Source: Streptococcus sp. 2342
GTDB taxonomy: Bacteria; Bacillota; Bacilli; Lactobacillales; Streptococcaceae
Direction: 5' to 3'
Length of the DNA stretch: 64,000 nucleotides
NCBI RefSeq assembly: GCF_013276795.1
Contig: NZ_VMLR01000001.1
Coordinates: forward strand, 13,303-77,302
The notes beneath the pieces are model-generated. The model was not told the DNA's origin. It worked only from the letters and a program-made list of their open reading frames with translations, and did no database searches. The translations under genes and the position numbers were made by a program. Positions 39,536 to 48,662 of this stretch are shown here, in pieces. Every line of letters begins with the position of its first letter. The first letter of the stretch is position 1.

Positions 39536-39727
39536 ATGTTTAAACTAAGTGATAAAGCCAGAATAATATTTGCTATTATAGGAGTAAGTTCCATATTGGT
39601 TAGTATGTATCTTATACCTTTTATTAAAACTGAGAATAAATTTTGGGAAATACTTTTATTTATATTAGGTGTATTGCTAATTGGAATTGCGTTACTAAGT
39701 CATAAAAAAAATAAATTTTGGAAATAG
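39536..39727 (+). CDS. Small two-helix membrane protein, possible immunity protein
   Basis: 63 residues from ATG 39536, with GGGGAA before it; a longer frame from 39455 runs through the peptide remnant and is rejected. Two membrane helices (about 10-28 and 36-54) and a lysine-rich tail (SHKKNKFWK). Size, topology and place right behind the peptide fit a bacteriocin immunity protein. I know no specific family. Confidence 0.5.
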   Translation: MFKLSDKARIIFAIIGVSSILVSMYLIPFIKTENKFWEILLFILGVLLIGIALLSHKKNKFWK

Positions 39728-39757
39728 CGTTAGTGAGAAGGACAGGATAATAGTATT

Positions 39758-40230
39758 ATGATGGTTGTCTTAATTTCAGTGGTTGTGGCATTTCTGTATT
39801 ATGTAAGTGCAGAATATTTTAAGAATAGTTATATTGACTGTATACTATTTCTATCATTGCTGATTTCTCATTTGATATGGGATTACTATTTTTTGCCCAT
39901 TGAAATTTTAGTGGCATTAAGTGGAGTAAATTTGCTGTCAAGATTATTCAAAAAAATGAGAAGTCAATAGATTTGTTAGTGGATTATAAAGATGAAAGGT
40001 AAAATTGGGATATTTTAAATGAAACATTTTTTTCTGGTATCGGAGAGATAAGATTTAGTAGTTATCTATTGTCTCTATGTGTAGGATTAGCCCCTCTTTT
40101 TTATATATATGTCATAGGTTTGGAAATGAGTTTTGTGAAGATAGTATTATCTATTTTGGGAGTCATATTTGTATGTATTTTAACTATTACTCGAATTTAT
40201 AGGAGATTTTTCTATAATTCACTAGAATAG
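39758..40230 (+). pseudogene. Frameshifted small membrane protein
   Basis: ATG 39758 gives 70 residues with two membrane helices, ending at TAG 39968. Just before the end, at a run of seven A (39950-39956), the next frame carries on as NEKSIDLLVDYKDER, a stop at 40000, then NWDILNETFFSGIGEIRF and two more hydrophobic helices to TAG 40228. The pieces together make a ~157-residue four-helix protein broken by one slip and one stop. The 70-residue product could still be made. Confidence 0.45.
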
Positions 40231-40350
40231 TATGGATTAGTTAATCAATTGGAACGATTATTCTTTGTGATACTATACCACTTTTAAGTTTTTACATTAA
40301 ACAACTGGCTGAAGTGAAAGTTGTTTAATTTAGAAAGGAGAAACATTAAA

Positions 40351-41031
40351 TTGAAATACAAATTCTTACTTTTCGACCTCGACAACACTCTTCTTGATTT
40401 TGATGCTGCTGAGGATGTGGCTTTGACGCAACTTCTAAAAGAAGAAGGGGTTGCAGATATTCAGGCCTACAAAGACTTTTACGTTCCCATGAACAAGGCT
40501 CTCTGGAAGGACTTGGAGCAAAAGAAAATTAGTAAACAAGAGCTGGTTAACACGCGCTTTTCTCGTTTATTTGCTCACTTTGGACAGGAAAAAGACGGTA
40601 GTTTTCTAGCCCAGCGTTACCAATTTTACCTTGCCCAACAGGGGCAAACTTTTTCAGGTGCTCATGAACTTTTAGATAGCCTCATCGAGCGTGATTATGA
40701 GCTGTACGCTGCGACAAATGGCATTACTGCCATTCAGACAGGACGTTTGGCTCAATCGGGTCTGGCACCATATTTCAATCAAGTCTTTATCTCTGAACAG
40801 CTGCAAACACAAAAACCTGATGCTCTCTTTTATGAAAAGATTGGTCAACAGATTGCTGACTTTAGTAAAGAAAAGACGCTGATGATTGGAGATTCCCTAA
40901 CCGCCGACATTCAAGGTGGCAATAATGCTGGGATTGATACGATTTGGTACAATCCTCATCACCTCGAAAATCCCCACAAGCCCAGCCAACCTACGAAGTC
41001 CATTCTTATCAAGACTTGCTGGATTGTTTAG
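40351..41031 (+). CDS. HAD-family hydrolase (YjjG-like nucleotidase), tail frameshifted
   Basis: 226 residues from a TTG at 40351, with GAAAGGAG upstream and KYKFLLFDLDNT following as in the family. HAD motifs: FDLDNTLL (motif I), ATNG (II), QKPD (III), IGDSLTADIQGG (IV). YjjG relatives dephosphorylate (deoxy)nucleotides. The last ~18 residues (QPTKSILIKTCWIV) are out of frame: the next frame gives PTYEVHSYQDLLDCLDKL to TAA 41040-41042, which looks like the original end, so one base is missing near 40977-40980. All catalytic residues are intact. Confidence 0.8.
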   Translation: MKYKFLLFDLDNTLLDFDAAEDVALTQLLKEEGVADIQAYKDFYVPMNKALWKDLEQKKISKQELVNTRFSRLFAHFGQEKDGSFLAQRYQFYLAQQGQTFSGAHELLDSLIERDYELYAATNGITAIQTGRLAQSGLAPYFNQVFISEQLQTQKPDALFYEKIGQQIADFSKEKTLMIGDSLTADIQGGNNAGIDTIWYNPHHLENPHKPSQPTKSILIKTCWIV

Positions 41032-41040
41032 ATAAACTGT

Positions 41041-41067
41041 AAAAAGTGGTTTAGATAGCCACTTTTT
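41041..41067 (+). terminator. HAD gene terminator
   Basis: AAAAAGTGG/CCACTTTTT hairpin. It begins on the ancestral HAD stop codon. Confidence 0.85.
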
Positions 41068-41075
41068 GCTATAAT
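41067..41075 (+). promoter_or_regulatory. ung promoter (extended -10)
   Basis: TGCTATAAT directly after the terminator stem. Confidence 0.65.
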
Positions 41076-41103
41076 AGAGGCAGTAAAAATGAAGGAGTCG
41101 GCT

Positions 41104-41757
41104 ATGGAACATTCGTCTTGGCATGCTTTGATTAAGGCGCAATTACCTGAGGGTTATTTTGGGAAAATCAATCAGTTTATGAATCAGGTCTATGCTCAGG
41201 GGACTATTTATCCACCCAAGGAAAAGGTTTTTCAAGCTCTCTTGACAACACCGCTTGAAGAAGTTAAGGTGGTGATTCTAGGACAGGATCCCTATCACGG
41301 GCCAGGTCAAGCGCAGGGCTTGAGTTTTTCTGTACCTGACTCTATTCCAGCTCCGCCATCCTTGCAAAATATCTTGAAAGAATTGTCAGATGATATCGGG
41401 GTTAAGAAATCTCATGATTTGACAGCTTGGGCTGAGCAAGGAGTCTTGCTTCTTAATGCTTGTTTGACTGTTCCTGCTGGACAAGCCAATGGTCATGCTG
41501 GTCAGATATGGGAGCTTTTTACAGATGCTGTGATTCAGGTGGTCAATCATCTAGATAGACCAGTCGTTTTTGTACTCTGGGGAGCTTATGCACGTAAGAA
41601 GAAGGCCTTAGTTACCAATCCTCATCACTTGATTATCGAATCAGCCCATCCCAGTCCTTTGTCAGTTTATAGAGGATTTTGGGGTTCCAAGCCTTTTTCC
41701 AAGGTAAATACATTCTTAAAAGAAACAGGACAAGAGCCAATCGATTGGCTTAGATAA
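41104..41757 (+). CDS. ung: Uracil-DNA glycosylase
   Basis: 217 residues from ATG 41104, seven bases after AAGGAG; an ATG at 41089 is part of the leader. Ung removes uracil from DNA. The water-activating loop [18 protein letters not shown] (D62) and the leucine loop [18 protein letters not shown] are complete. It is followed by a Nudix gene 9 bases away. Confidence 0.95.
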   Translation: MEHSSWHALIKAQLPEGYFGKINQFMNQVYAQGTIYPPKEKVFQALLTTPLEEVKVVILGQDPYHGPGQAQGLSFSVPDSIPAPPSLQNILKELSDDIGVKKSHDLTAWAEQGVLLLNACLTVPAGQANGHAGQIWELFTDAVIQVVNHLDRPVVFVLWGAYARKKKALVTNPHHLIIESAHPSPLSVYRGFWGSKPFSKVNTFLKETGQEPIDWLR

Positions 41758-41766
41758 GGAGAAAAT

Positions 41767-42231
41767 ATGCCTCAGTTAGCGACGATTTGCTACATTGATA
41801 ACGGGAAAGAATTGCTTATGCTCCATCGTAATAAGAAACCCAATGATGTCCATGAAGGGAAATGGATTGGTGTGGGTGGTAAGCTAGAGCGAGGAGAGAC
41901 GCCTCAGGAATGCGCTGCGCGTGAAATCCTCGAAGAGACAGGACTGAAAGCCAAGCCAGTTCTAAAAGGTGTCATCACTTTTCCTGAATTTACACCAGAT
42001 TTAGACTGGTACACCTATGTTTTTAAGGTGACAGAGTTTGAAGGGGACTTGATTGACTGCAATGAGGGGACGCTGGAATGGGTTCCCTATGATGAAGTTT
42101 TGAGCAAGCCAACTTGGGAAGGGGATCACACCTTTGTTGAGTGGCTTTTAGAGGATAAACCCTTCTTTTCAGCCAAGTTTGTTTATGATGGGGATAAATT
42201 GTTGGATACCCAAGTTGATTTCTATGAATAA
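41767..42231 (+). CDS. mutX: Nudix hydrolase, MutT/8-oxo-dGTP type
   Basis: 154 residues. The Nudix box GGKLERGETPQECAAREILEETG (about 39-61) fits GX5EX7REUXEEXGU. The position beside ung and the length match the pneumococcal MutX, which removes 8-oxo-dGTP from the nucleotide pool. The gene name is inferred from that context. Confidence 0.82.
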   Translation: MPQLATICYIDNGKELLMLHRNKKPNDVHEGKWIGVGGKLERGETPQECAAREILEETGLKAKPVLKGVITFPEFTPDLDWYTYVFKVTEFEGDLIDCNEGTLEWVPYDEVLSKPTWEGDHTFVEWLLEDKPFFSAKFVYDGDKLLDTQVDFYE

Positions 42232-42243
42232 AGGAGAAAGCAG

Positions 42244-43512
42244 ATGCTACTAATCAAAAACGGTCGTGTAATGGATCCCAAGTCTGGTTTGGATCAAGTG
42301 TGTGATGTTCTAGTCCAAGATGGGAAAATTGTCAAAATTGATCCGGAAATCACGGAAGAAGGAGCAGAAATCTTAGAGGCTAGTGGTCTTGTGGTTGCTC
42401 CTGGCTTGGTCGATATTCATGTGCATTTCCGTGAACCTGGTCAGACCCACAAGGAAGATATCCATACGGGTGCCCTAGCAGCCGCTGCAGGTGGTTTTAC
42501 AACTGTCGTCATGATGGCTAATACTAGTCCAACTATCTCGGATATAGAGACTTTGCAAGAAGTTCTCCAGTCAGCTGCCAAAGAGAAAATTAATGTCAAG
42601 ACGGTTGCGACCATTACTAAGAATTTTAATGGGCAAGATTTGACTGACTTTAAAGCACTCTTAGAAGCTGGTGCGGTTGGTTTCTCAGACGACGGTATCC
42701 CACTTGAAAGCAGTAAAGTTGTCAAGGAAGCCATGGAGGAAGCTAAAAAGCTTAATACCTTTATTAGTCTTCATGAGGAAGATCCAGGTTTGAATGGAAT
42801 TCTTGGCTTTAACGAAAATATTGCTAAAGAACATTTCCATATCTGCGGTGCGACTGGGGTGGCTGAGTATGCTATGATGGCGCGTGATGTCATGATTGCC
42901 TATGCAACCAAAGCCCATGTTCATATTCAGCATTTGTCTAAGGAAGAAAGTGTTAAAGTAGTGGAGTTTGCTCAAGGATTGGGAGTGCAAGTAACAGCAG
43001 AAGTAGCGCCACAGCATTTCTCCAAGACCGAAGCGCTCCTTTTGACACAAGGAAGCAATGCTAAGATGAATCCTCCTCTTCGTTTGGAATCAGATCGTCG
43101 TGCCGTGATTGAAGGTCTCAAGTCAGGTGTCATCACAGTTATTGCGACTGATCATGCGCCTCATCATGCAGATGAAAAAAATGTTGAGGATATTACCAAA
43201 GCGCCATCTGGTATGACTGGTTTGGAAACATCCCTATCTCTTGGCTTGACCTATTTGGTGGAAGCTGGTGAGTTGAGCTTGATGGAATTACTCGAAAAGA
43301 TGACATACAACCCAGCCAAGCTTTACAATTTTGAAGCAGGTTACTTGGCTGAGAATGCTCCAGCAGACATCACTATTTTTGATGCTAAGGCTGACCGCCT
43401 TGTGGACTCCCATTTTGCTTCCAAAGCAGCTAATTCACCATTCATCGGTGAAACCTTAAAAGGGCAGGTTAAATACACCATCTGTAAGGGACAAATCGTC
43501 TATCAAGCTTGA
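42244..43512 (+). CDS. pyrC: Dihydroorotase
   Basis: 422 residues. It closes carbamoyl-aspartate to dihydroorotate in pyrimidine synthesis. Metal ligands are visible in [10 protein letters not shown] (about residue 59), in [15 protein letters not shown] and in ATDHAPHH (about 303). It starts 12 bases after the Nudix gene; AAAGGAG precedes it. Confidence 0.94.
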   Translation: MLLIKNGRVMDPKSGLDQVCDVLVQDGKIVKIDPEITEEGAEILEASGLVVAPGLVDIHVHFREPGQTHKEDIHTGALAAAAGGFTTVVMMANTSPTISDIETLQEVLQSAAKEKINVKTVATITKNFNGQDLTDFKALLEAGAVGFSDDGIPLESSKVVKEAMEEAKKLNTFISLHEEDPGLNGILGFNENIAKEHFHICGATGVAEYAMMARDVMIAYATKAHVHIQHLSKEESVKVVEFAQGLGVQVTAEVAPQHFSKTEALLLTQGSNAKMNPPLRLESDRRAVIEGLKSGVITVIATDHAPHHADEKNVEDITKAPSGMTGLETSLSLGLTYLVEAGELSLMELLEKMTYNPAKLYNFEAGYLAENAPADITIFDAKADRLVDSHFASKAANSPFIGETLKGQVKYTICKGQIVYQA

Positions 43513-43525
43513 TAGGAGTTGGCAT

Positions 43526-43786
43526 ATGAATTATTTTCGAAAACGTAGGGAGAGACAAGCAAAATCTAATAGCGGAATTTACTGTCCCGCATCTAATCGT
43601 TCTAAAATTCAATATGAAACTAAAGAAAAAGCTGATCATGCGGTTCAATATGATAATGGAGGTTTAGTTAGAAGCTATTATTGTCGTACATGTGCGTGTT
43701 GGCATACTACTTCAAAATCTAATAACCCTCCGATAAGTTTGAAAAACTATGGTCTGAAACTCTTTGGTTTAGATAAATCAGAATAG
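43526..43786 (+). CDS. Small Cys/His protein of unknown function
   Basis: 86 residues. A basic start (MNYFRKRRERQAK), a single Cys-Pro (YCPASNRSK), then KADHAVQY and YYCRTCACWHTTSK (about 65). The cysteines and histidine could hold a zinc ion. It lies 13 bases after pyrC and 10 before the MATE gene, so it is transcribed with them. I do not recognise a function; similar small proteins occur in phages and accessory regions. Confidence 0.6.
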   Translation: MNYFRKRRERQAKSNSGIYCPASNRSKIQYETKEKADHAVQYDNGGLVRSYYCRTCACWHTTSKSNNPPISLKNYGLKLFGLDKSE

Positions 43787-43796
43787 AAAGAGAAGT

Positions 43797-45155
43797 ATGT
43801 ATAAGACAAAGTGTTTACGAGAGAAGTTAGTATTATTTTTAAAAATTTTCTTCCCAATCCTGATCTACCAATTTGCCAATTATTCTGCCTCTTTTGTTGA
43901 CACTGCAATGACAGGTCAATACAATACTATGGATTTGGCTGGTGTGTCTATGGCAACCAGTATCTGGAATCCTTTCTTTACATTCCTAACAGGAATTGTG
44001 TCGGCCTTGGTGCCCATCATTGGTCACCATCTTGGTCGAGGCAAACAGGAAGAAGTTGCATCTGATTTTTACCAGTTCATCTATCTGGCCTTGGGTCTAT
44101 CTGTGGTCTTGCTGGGACTGGTAGTTTTCCTGGCACCACCCGTTTTAAATCATATCGGACTAGAAGTACCAGTGGCAGCAGTAGCGGTTCGCTATCTCTG
44201 GTTTTTATCTATCGGGATTATCCCCTTGTTGCTCTTTAGTGTCATTCGTTCCTTGCTGGATTCGCTGGGCTTGACCAAACTGTCTATGTATCTCATGCTT
44301 TTGTTACTTCCTCTCAATAGTGGATTTAACTATCTTTTGATTTACGGGGCCTTTGGTGTTCCAGAACTGGGAGGTGCTGGTGCTGGTTTAGGGACTTCTT
44401 TGGCCTACTGGGTCTTGTTGGGAATTTCTGTTCTGGTTTTATTTAAACAGGAGAAGCTCAAAGACTTACACCTTGAGAAAAGAATTCCACTTAATATGGA
44501 TAAAATCAAGGAAGGAGTTCGTTTAGGTCTGCCTATTGGGGGGACTGTCTTCGCGGAAGTAGCTATCTTTTCCGTGGTTGGCTTGATTATGGCTAAGTTC
44601 TCGTCCTTGATTATCGCTAGCCACCAGTCAGCCATGAACTTTTCAAGTCTCATGTACGCCTTTCCTATGAGTATCTCATCGGCTATGGCGATAGTCGTGT
44701 CTTATGAAGTGGGAGCCAAGCGATTTGATGATGCGAAAACCTATATTGGTCTAGGAAGATGGACAGCCCTTATTTTTGCGGCCTTCACCTTATCTTTCCT
44801 TTACATTTTTAGGGGAAATGTGGCTAGTCTTTATGGGAACGATCCAGAATTTATCGATTTGACAGCACGCTTTTTAACTTATAGTCTTTTCTTCCAGTTA
44901 GCAGATACTTTTGCGGCACCGCTCCAGGGAATTTTACGGGGCTATAAGGATACAGTTATTCCTTTTTACCTTGGTTTGGTTGGTTACTGGGGGGTGACAC
45001 TCCCAGTAGCTATGGTATTCGACTCTCTAACAGATTTTGGAGCTTATTCTTACTGGATTGGTTTGATTATTAGTCTAATCGTGAGTGGGGCGCTCTACCG
45101 TTGGCGTTTAACGGTGATTATGAAGAGATTTGAATCTTTAGCAAAATATAAATGA
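43797..45155 (+). CDS. MATE-family efflux transporter
   Basis: 452 residues in two six-helix halves. FVDTAMTGQYNTMDLAGVSMA near residue 33 and the repeat of the motif in the second half (HQSAMNFSSLMYAFPMSISSAMAIVVSYEVGA, about 280) fit MATE exporters, which use Na+ or H+ gradients to pump out cationic compounds. The substrate is unknown. The start has only a weak ribosome site (AGAAAGAGAAGT). Confidence 0.88.
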   Translation: MYKTKCLREKLVLFLKIFFPILIYQFANYSASFVDTAMTGQYNTMDLAGVSMATSIWNPFFTFLTGIVSALVPIIGHHLGRGKQEEVASDFYQFIYLALGLSVVLLGLVVFLAPPVLNHIGLEVPVAAVAVRYLWFLSIGIIPLLLFSVIRSLLDSLGLTKLSMYLMLLLLPLNSGFNYLLIYGAFGVPELGGAGAGLGTSLAYWVLLGISVLVLFKQEKLKDLHLEKRIPLNMDKIKEGVRLGLPIGGTVFAEVAIFSVVGLIMAKFSSLIIASHQSAMNFSSLMYAFPMSISSAMAIVVSYEVGAKRFDDAKTYIGLGRWTALIFAAFTLSFLYIFRGNVASLYGNDPEFIDLTARFLTYSLFFQLADTFAAPLQGILRGYKDTVIPFYLGLVGYWGVTLPVAMVFDSLTDFGAYSYWIGLIISLIVSGALYRWRLTVIMKRFESLAKYK

Positions 45156-45186
45156 TAAAAAGTTTGTGAAAAAATATTCTTAGCAA

Positions 45187-45220
45187 GAAAATCCCTTATT
45201 CCTATAGGGTTTTCTTTTTT
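45187..45220 (+). terminator. MATE gene terminator
   Basis: GAAAATCCCTTA and TATAGGGTTTTC around TTCC, then TTTTTT. Confidence 0.88.
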
Positions 45221-45248
45221 ATTTTGTGAAATTTTCTTTAGAAAAACT

Positions 45249-45362
45249 TTGACGGTATTTTCCAAAAACGGTAAAATAGTAAGGTAAGAAGAAAGTTAGA
45301 AAGGCAAAAAGATGTCAACTTTAGATAAAAATAGAAAATCTAATTTTGGGGGTATTTTATAA
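45249..45362 (+). other. Promoter and 16-codon reading frame upstream of murA
   Basis: TTGACG, 17 bases, TAAAAT (ending about 45277), then AGAAAGG and ATG 45312 to TAA 45360: MSTLDKNRKSNFGGIL. The promoter is good but the frame is tiny. It may be the start of a lost gene or a leader peptide. Confidence 0.35.
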
Positions 45363-45491
45363 TTCTTAATTTAGGCTTTTTTAGTATCAAAAGATGTTTC
45401 ATAAAATATAGACTCAATCTTTCAACTTAATCCTATTTATTACTTACTATCTACAATAAAATTGAAAAGGATGGAAAAAAGGTTGCATTTA

Positions 45492-45500
45492 TGATATAAT
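45492..45500 (+). promoter_or_regulatory. murA promoter (extended -10)
   Basis: TGATATAAT about 50 bases upstream of murA; no clear -35. Confidence 0.6.
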
Positions 45501-45550
45501 TTATTTTAAAGACCTTATTAGAAATCTTGAAAGAGTATTGAAAACTTAGA

Positions 45551-46810
45551 ATGAGAAAAATTGTTATCAATGGTGGATTACCACTACAAGGTGAAATCAC
45601 TATTAGTGGTGCTAAAAATAGTGTTGTGGCCTTAATTCCGGCTATTATCTTGGCTGATGATGAGGTGACTTTGGATTGTGTTCCAGATATTTCGGATGTA
45701 GCGAGTCTTGTCGAAATTATGGAATTGATGGGAGCTACTGTTAAGCGTTATGATGATGTCTTGGAGATTGATCCAAGAGGTGTTCAAAATATTCCAATGC
45801 CTTATGGTAAAATTAACAGTCTTCGTGCATCTTACTATTTTTATGGGAGCCTCTTAGGCCGTTTTGGTGAAGCGACAGTTGGTCTACCGGGAGGATGTGA
45901 TCTTGGTCCTCGTCCGATTGACCTACACCTTAAGGCTTTTGAAGCTATGGGTGCCACTGTTAGTTACGAGGGAGATAACATGAAGTTATCTGCTAAAGAT
46001 ACAGGACTTCATGGTGCAAGTATTTACATGGATACGGTTAGTGTAGGGGCAACGATCAATACGATGATTGCTGCGGTTAAAGCGAATGGTCGTACTATTA
46101 TTGAAAATGCAGCCCGTGAACCTGAGATTATTGATGTTGCAACTCTCTTGAATAATATGGGTGCCCACATCCGTGGGGCAGGAACTAATATCATCATTAT
46201 TGATGGTGTTGAAAGATTACATGGAACGCGTCATCAGGTGATTCCAGACCGCATTGAAGCTGGAACATATATATCTTTAGCTGCTGCAGTTGGTAAAGGA
46301 ATTCGTATCAATAATGTTCTTTACGAACACCTGGAAGGATTTATTGCTAAGTTGGAAGAAATGGGAGTGAGAATGACTGTATCTGAAGACAGCATTTTTG
46401 TCGAGGAACAGTCTAATTTGAAAGCAATCAATATTAAGACAGCTCCTTACCCAGGCTTTGCAACTGATTTGCAACAACCGCTTACCCCACTTTTACTAAG
46501 AGCGAATGGTCGTGGTACAATTGTTGATACGATTTACGAAAAACGTGTAAATCATGTTTTTGAACTAGCAAAGATGGATGCGGACATTTCGACAACAAAT
46601 GGTCATATTTTGTACACGGGTGGACGTAATTTGCGTGGAGCCAGTGTTAAAGCGACCGACTTAAGAGCGGGTGCAGCTTTGGTTATTGCTGGTTTGATGG
46701 CCGAGGGACAAACTGAAATTACCAATATCGAGTTTATCTTACGTGGTTATTCTGATATTATTGAAAAATTACGTAATCTAGGAGCGAATATTACACTTGT
46801 TGAGGATTAA
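45551..46810 (+). CDS. murA: UDP-N-acetylglucosamine 1-carboxyvinyltransferase
   Basis: 419 residues. It adds enolpyruvate to UDP-GlcNAc, the first step of peptidoglycan synthesis and the target of fosfomycin. The catalytic C116 is in [16 protein letters not shown], and the N-terminal GAKNSV motif (residue 20) is present. Streptococci carry two MurA copies; the spxR-map neighbourhood fits the second pneumococcal one (murA2/murZ). Confidence 0.92.
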   Translation: MRKIVINGGLPLQGEITISGAKNSVVALIPAIILADDEVTLDCVPDISDVASLVEIMELMGATVKRYDDVLEIDPRGVQNIPMPYGKINSLRASYYFYGSLLGRFGEATVGLPGGCDLGPRPIDLHLKAFEAMGATVSYEGDNMKLSAKDTGLHGASIYMDTVSVGATINTMIAAVKANGRTIIENAAREPEIIDVATLLNNMGAHIRGAGTNIIIIDGVERLHGTRHQVIPDRIEAGTYISLAAAVGKGIRINNVLYEHLEGFIAKLEEMGVRMTVSEDSIFVEEQSNLKAINIKTAPYPGFATDLQQPLTPLLLRANGRGTIVDTIYEKRVNHVFELAKMDADISTTNGHILYTGGRNLRGASVKATDLRAGAALVIAGLMAEGQTEITNIEFILRGYSDIIEKLRNLGANITLVED

Positions 46811-46825
46811 ACCGTAGAGGTGTTT

Positions 46826-47377
46826 ATGAATATTTGGACCAAATTAGCAATGTTTTCTTTTTTTGAAACGGATCGCTTGTATTTGCGTCCTTTCTTTTTT
46901 AGTGATAGTCAAGACTTCCATGAGATAGCCTCAAATCCTGAAAATTTACAATTTATTTTCCCGACTCAGGCAAGTCTGGAAGAGAGTCAATATGCGTTGG
47001 CCAATTACTTTATGAAGTCCCCTTTGGGAGTATGGGCTATTTGTGACCAGAAAACTGAAAAAATGATTGGTTCTGTTAAGTTTGAAAAGTTAGATGAAAT
47101 CAAAAAAGAAGCTGAGCTTGGCTATTTTTTGAGAAAAGATGCTTGGTCGCAAGGATTTATGACAGAGGTTGTTAGAAAAATTTGTCAACTTTCTTTTGAA
47201 GAATTTGGCTTAAAACAATTATCCATCATTACCCACCTTGAAAATGAAGCTAGTCAACGGGTTGCCCTTAAGTCTGGATTTCGATTGATTCGTCAGTTTA
47301 AAGGAAGTGATCGCTATACAAGGAAAATGCGGGATTATCTTGAGTTTCGCTTTGTAAAGGGAGAAGTTAATGAGTAA
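46826..47377 (+). CDS. GNAT-family N-acetyltransferase
   Basis: 183 residues from ATG 46826 (GAGG six bases upstream; a GTG at 46820 overlaps the ribosome site). FETDRLYLRPF at residue 15 and the RimJ/RimL-like GYFLRKDAWSQGFMTEVVRK (about 98-117, acetyl-CoA loop) place it in the GNAT fold. The substrate is unknown. It overlaps spxR by 8 bases. Confidence 0.83.
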   Translation: MNIWTKLAMFSFFETDRLYLRPFFFSDSQDFHEIASNPENLQFIFPTQASLEESQYALANYFMKSPLGVWAICDQKTEKMIGSVKFEKLDEIKKEAELGYFLRKDAWSQGFMTEVVRKICQLSFEEFGLKQLSIITHLENEASQRVALKSGFRLIRQFKGSDRYTRKMRDYLEFRFVKGEVNE

Positions 47378-48647
47378 ACACCAAGAAATTCTAAGCTATT
47401 TGGAAGAATTACCCGTTGGTAAAAGGGTCAGTGTTCGTAGTATTTCAAATCATCTGGGAGTCAGTGATGGAACGGCTTATCGCGCTATCAAGGAAGCTGA
47501 AAACCGTGGAATTGTAGAGACTCGTCCAAGAAGTGGTACTATACGTGTTAAATCTCAGAAAGTTGCTATCGAAAGATTAACTTTTGCTGAGATAGCAGAA
47601 GTGACTTCTTCTGAGGTTCTGGCTGGGCAAGAAGGTTTAGAGAGAGAATTTAGTAAGTTTTCAATCGGTGCTATGACCGAACAAAATATTTTGTCTTACC
47701 TTCATGATGGGGGACTCTTGATTGTTGGAGACCGTACCCGTATCCAACTGTTAGCACTTGAAAATGAAAATGCCGTTCTGGTTACAGGGGGATTTCAGAT
47801 TCATGATGATGTTCTTAAACTGGCCAATCAAAAAGGAATTCCAGTTTTAAGAAGCAAACATGACACTTTCACTGTCGCGACCATGATCAATAAAGCCCTG
47901 TCAAATGTCCAAATCAAGACTGATATTCTGACAGTTGAGAAACTTTACCGTCCGAGTCATGAGTATGGTTTTCTAAGAGAAACCGATACAGTCAAAGATT
48001 ATTTGGATTTGGTTCGTAAGAATCGTAGCAGTCGTTTCCCAGTCGTTAATCAACACCAAGTGGTTGTTGGGCTTGTTACTATGCGTGACGCAGGAGACAA
48101 GTCTCCCAGCACGACGATTGACAAGGTGATGACGCGCAGTATCTTCGTAACAGGGTTAGCGACCAATATTGCCAATGTGAGTCAACGAATGATAGCAGAA
48201 GACTTTGAAATGGTACCGGTTGTCCGAAGCAATCAAACTTTACTTGGCGTTGTAACTAGACGAGATGTCATGGAGAAGATGAGCCGTTCTCAAGTTTCTG
48301 CTCTACCAACTTTTTCTGAGCAGATTGGTCAAAAACTCGCTTATCACCATGATGAAGTCGTCATTACAGTGGAACCCTTTATGCTTGAGAAAAACGGAGT
48401 TTTAGCTAACGGTGTATTGGCGGAGATACTGACTCACATGACCCAAGATTTAGTTGTGAATAGTGGTCGCAATCTCATCATCGAGCAAATGCTGATCTAC
48501 TTTTTGCAGGCTGTTCAGATAGATGATATACTGCGCATTCAAGCACGCATTATCCACCATACTAGACGATCAGCTATTATTGATTACGATATTTATCATG
48601 GTCATCAGATTGTTTCAAAAGCAAATGTGACCGTTAAAATTAATTAG
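47370..48647 (+). CDS. spxR: CBS-HotDog transcription factor SpxR
   Basis: 425 residues. An N-terminal winged helix-turn-helix (SIRSISNHLGVSDGTAYRAIKEAENRG, about 21-48), a DRTGG domain (about 75-185), two CBS repeats (about 195-310) and a C-terminal HotDog fold (about 320-425). In pneumococcus SpxR activates pyruvate oxidase spxB and so hydrogen peroxide output; CBS domains suggest adenine-nucleotide sensing. Confidence 0.88.
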   Translation: MSKHQEILSYLEELPVGKRVSVRSISNHLGVSDGTAYRAIKEAENRGIVETRPRSGTIRVKSQKVAIERLTFAEIAEVTSSEVLAGQEGLEREFSKFSIGAMTEQNILSYLHDGGLLIVGDRTRIQLLALENENAVLVTGGFQIHDDVLKLANQKGIPVLRSKHDTFTVATMINKALSNVQIKTDILTVEKLYRPSHEYGFLRETDTVKDYLDLVRKNRSSRFPVVNQHQVVVGLVTMRDAGDKSPSTTIDKVMTRSIFVTGLATNIANVSQRMIAEDFEMVPVVRSNQTLLGVVTRRDVMEKMSRSQVSALPTFSEQIGQKLAYHHDEVVITVEPFMLEKNGVLANGVLAEILTHMTQDLVVNSGRNLIIEQMLIYFLQAVQIDDILRIQARIIHHTRRSAIIDYDIYHGHQIVSKANVTVKIN

Positions 48648-48662
48648 AAACTAGGAGAAAAG

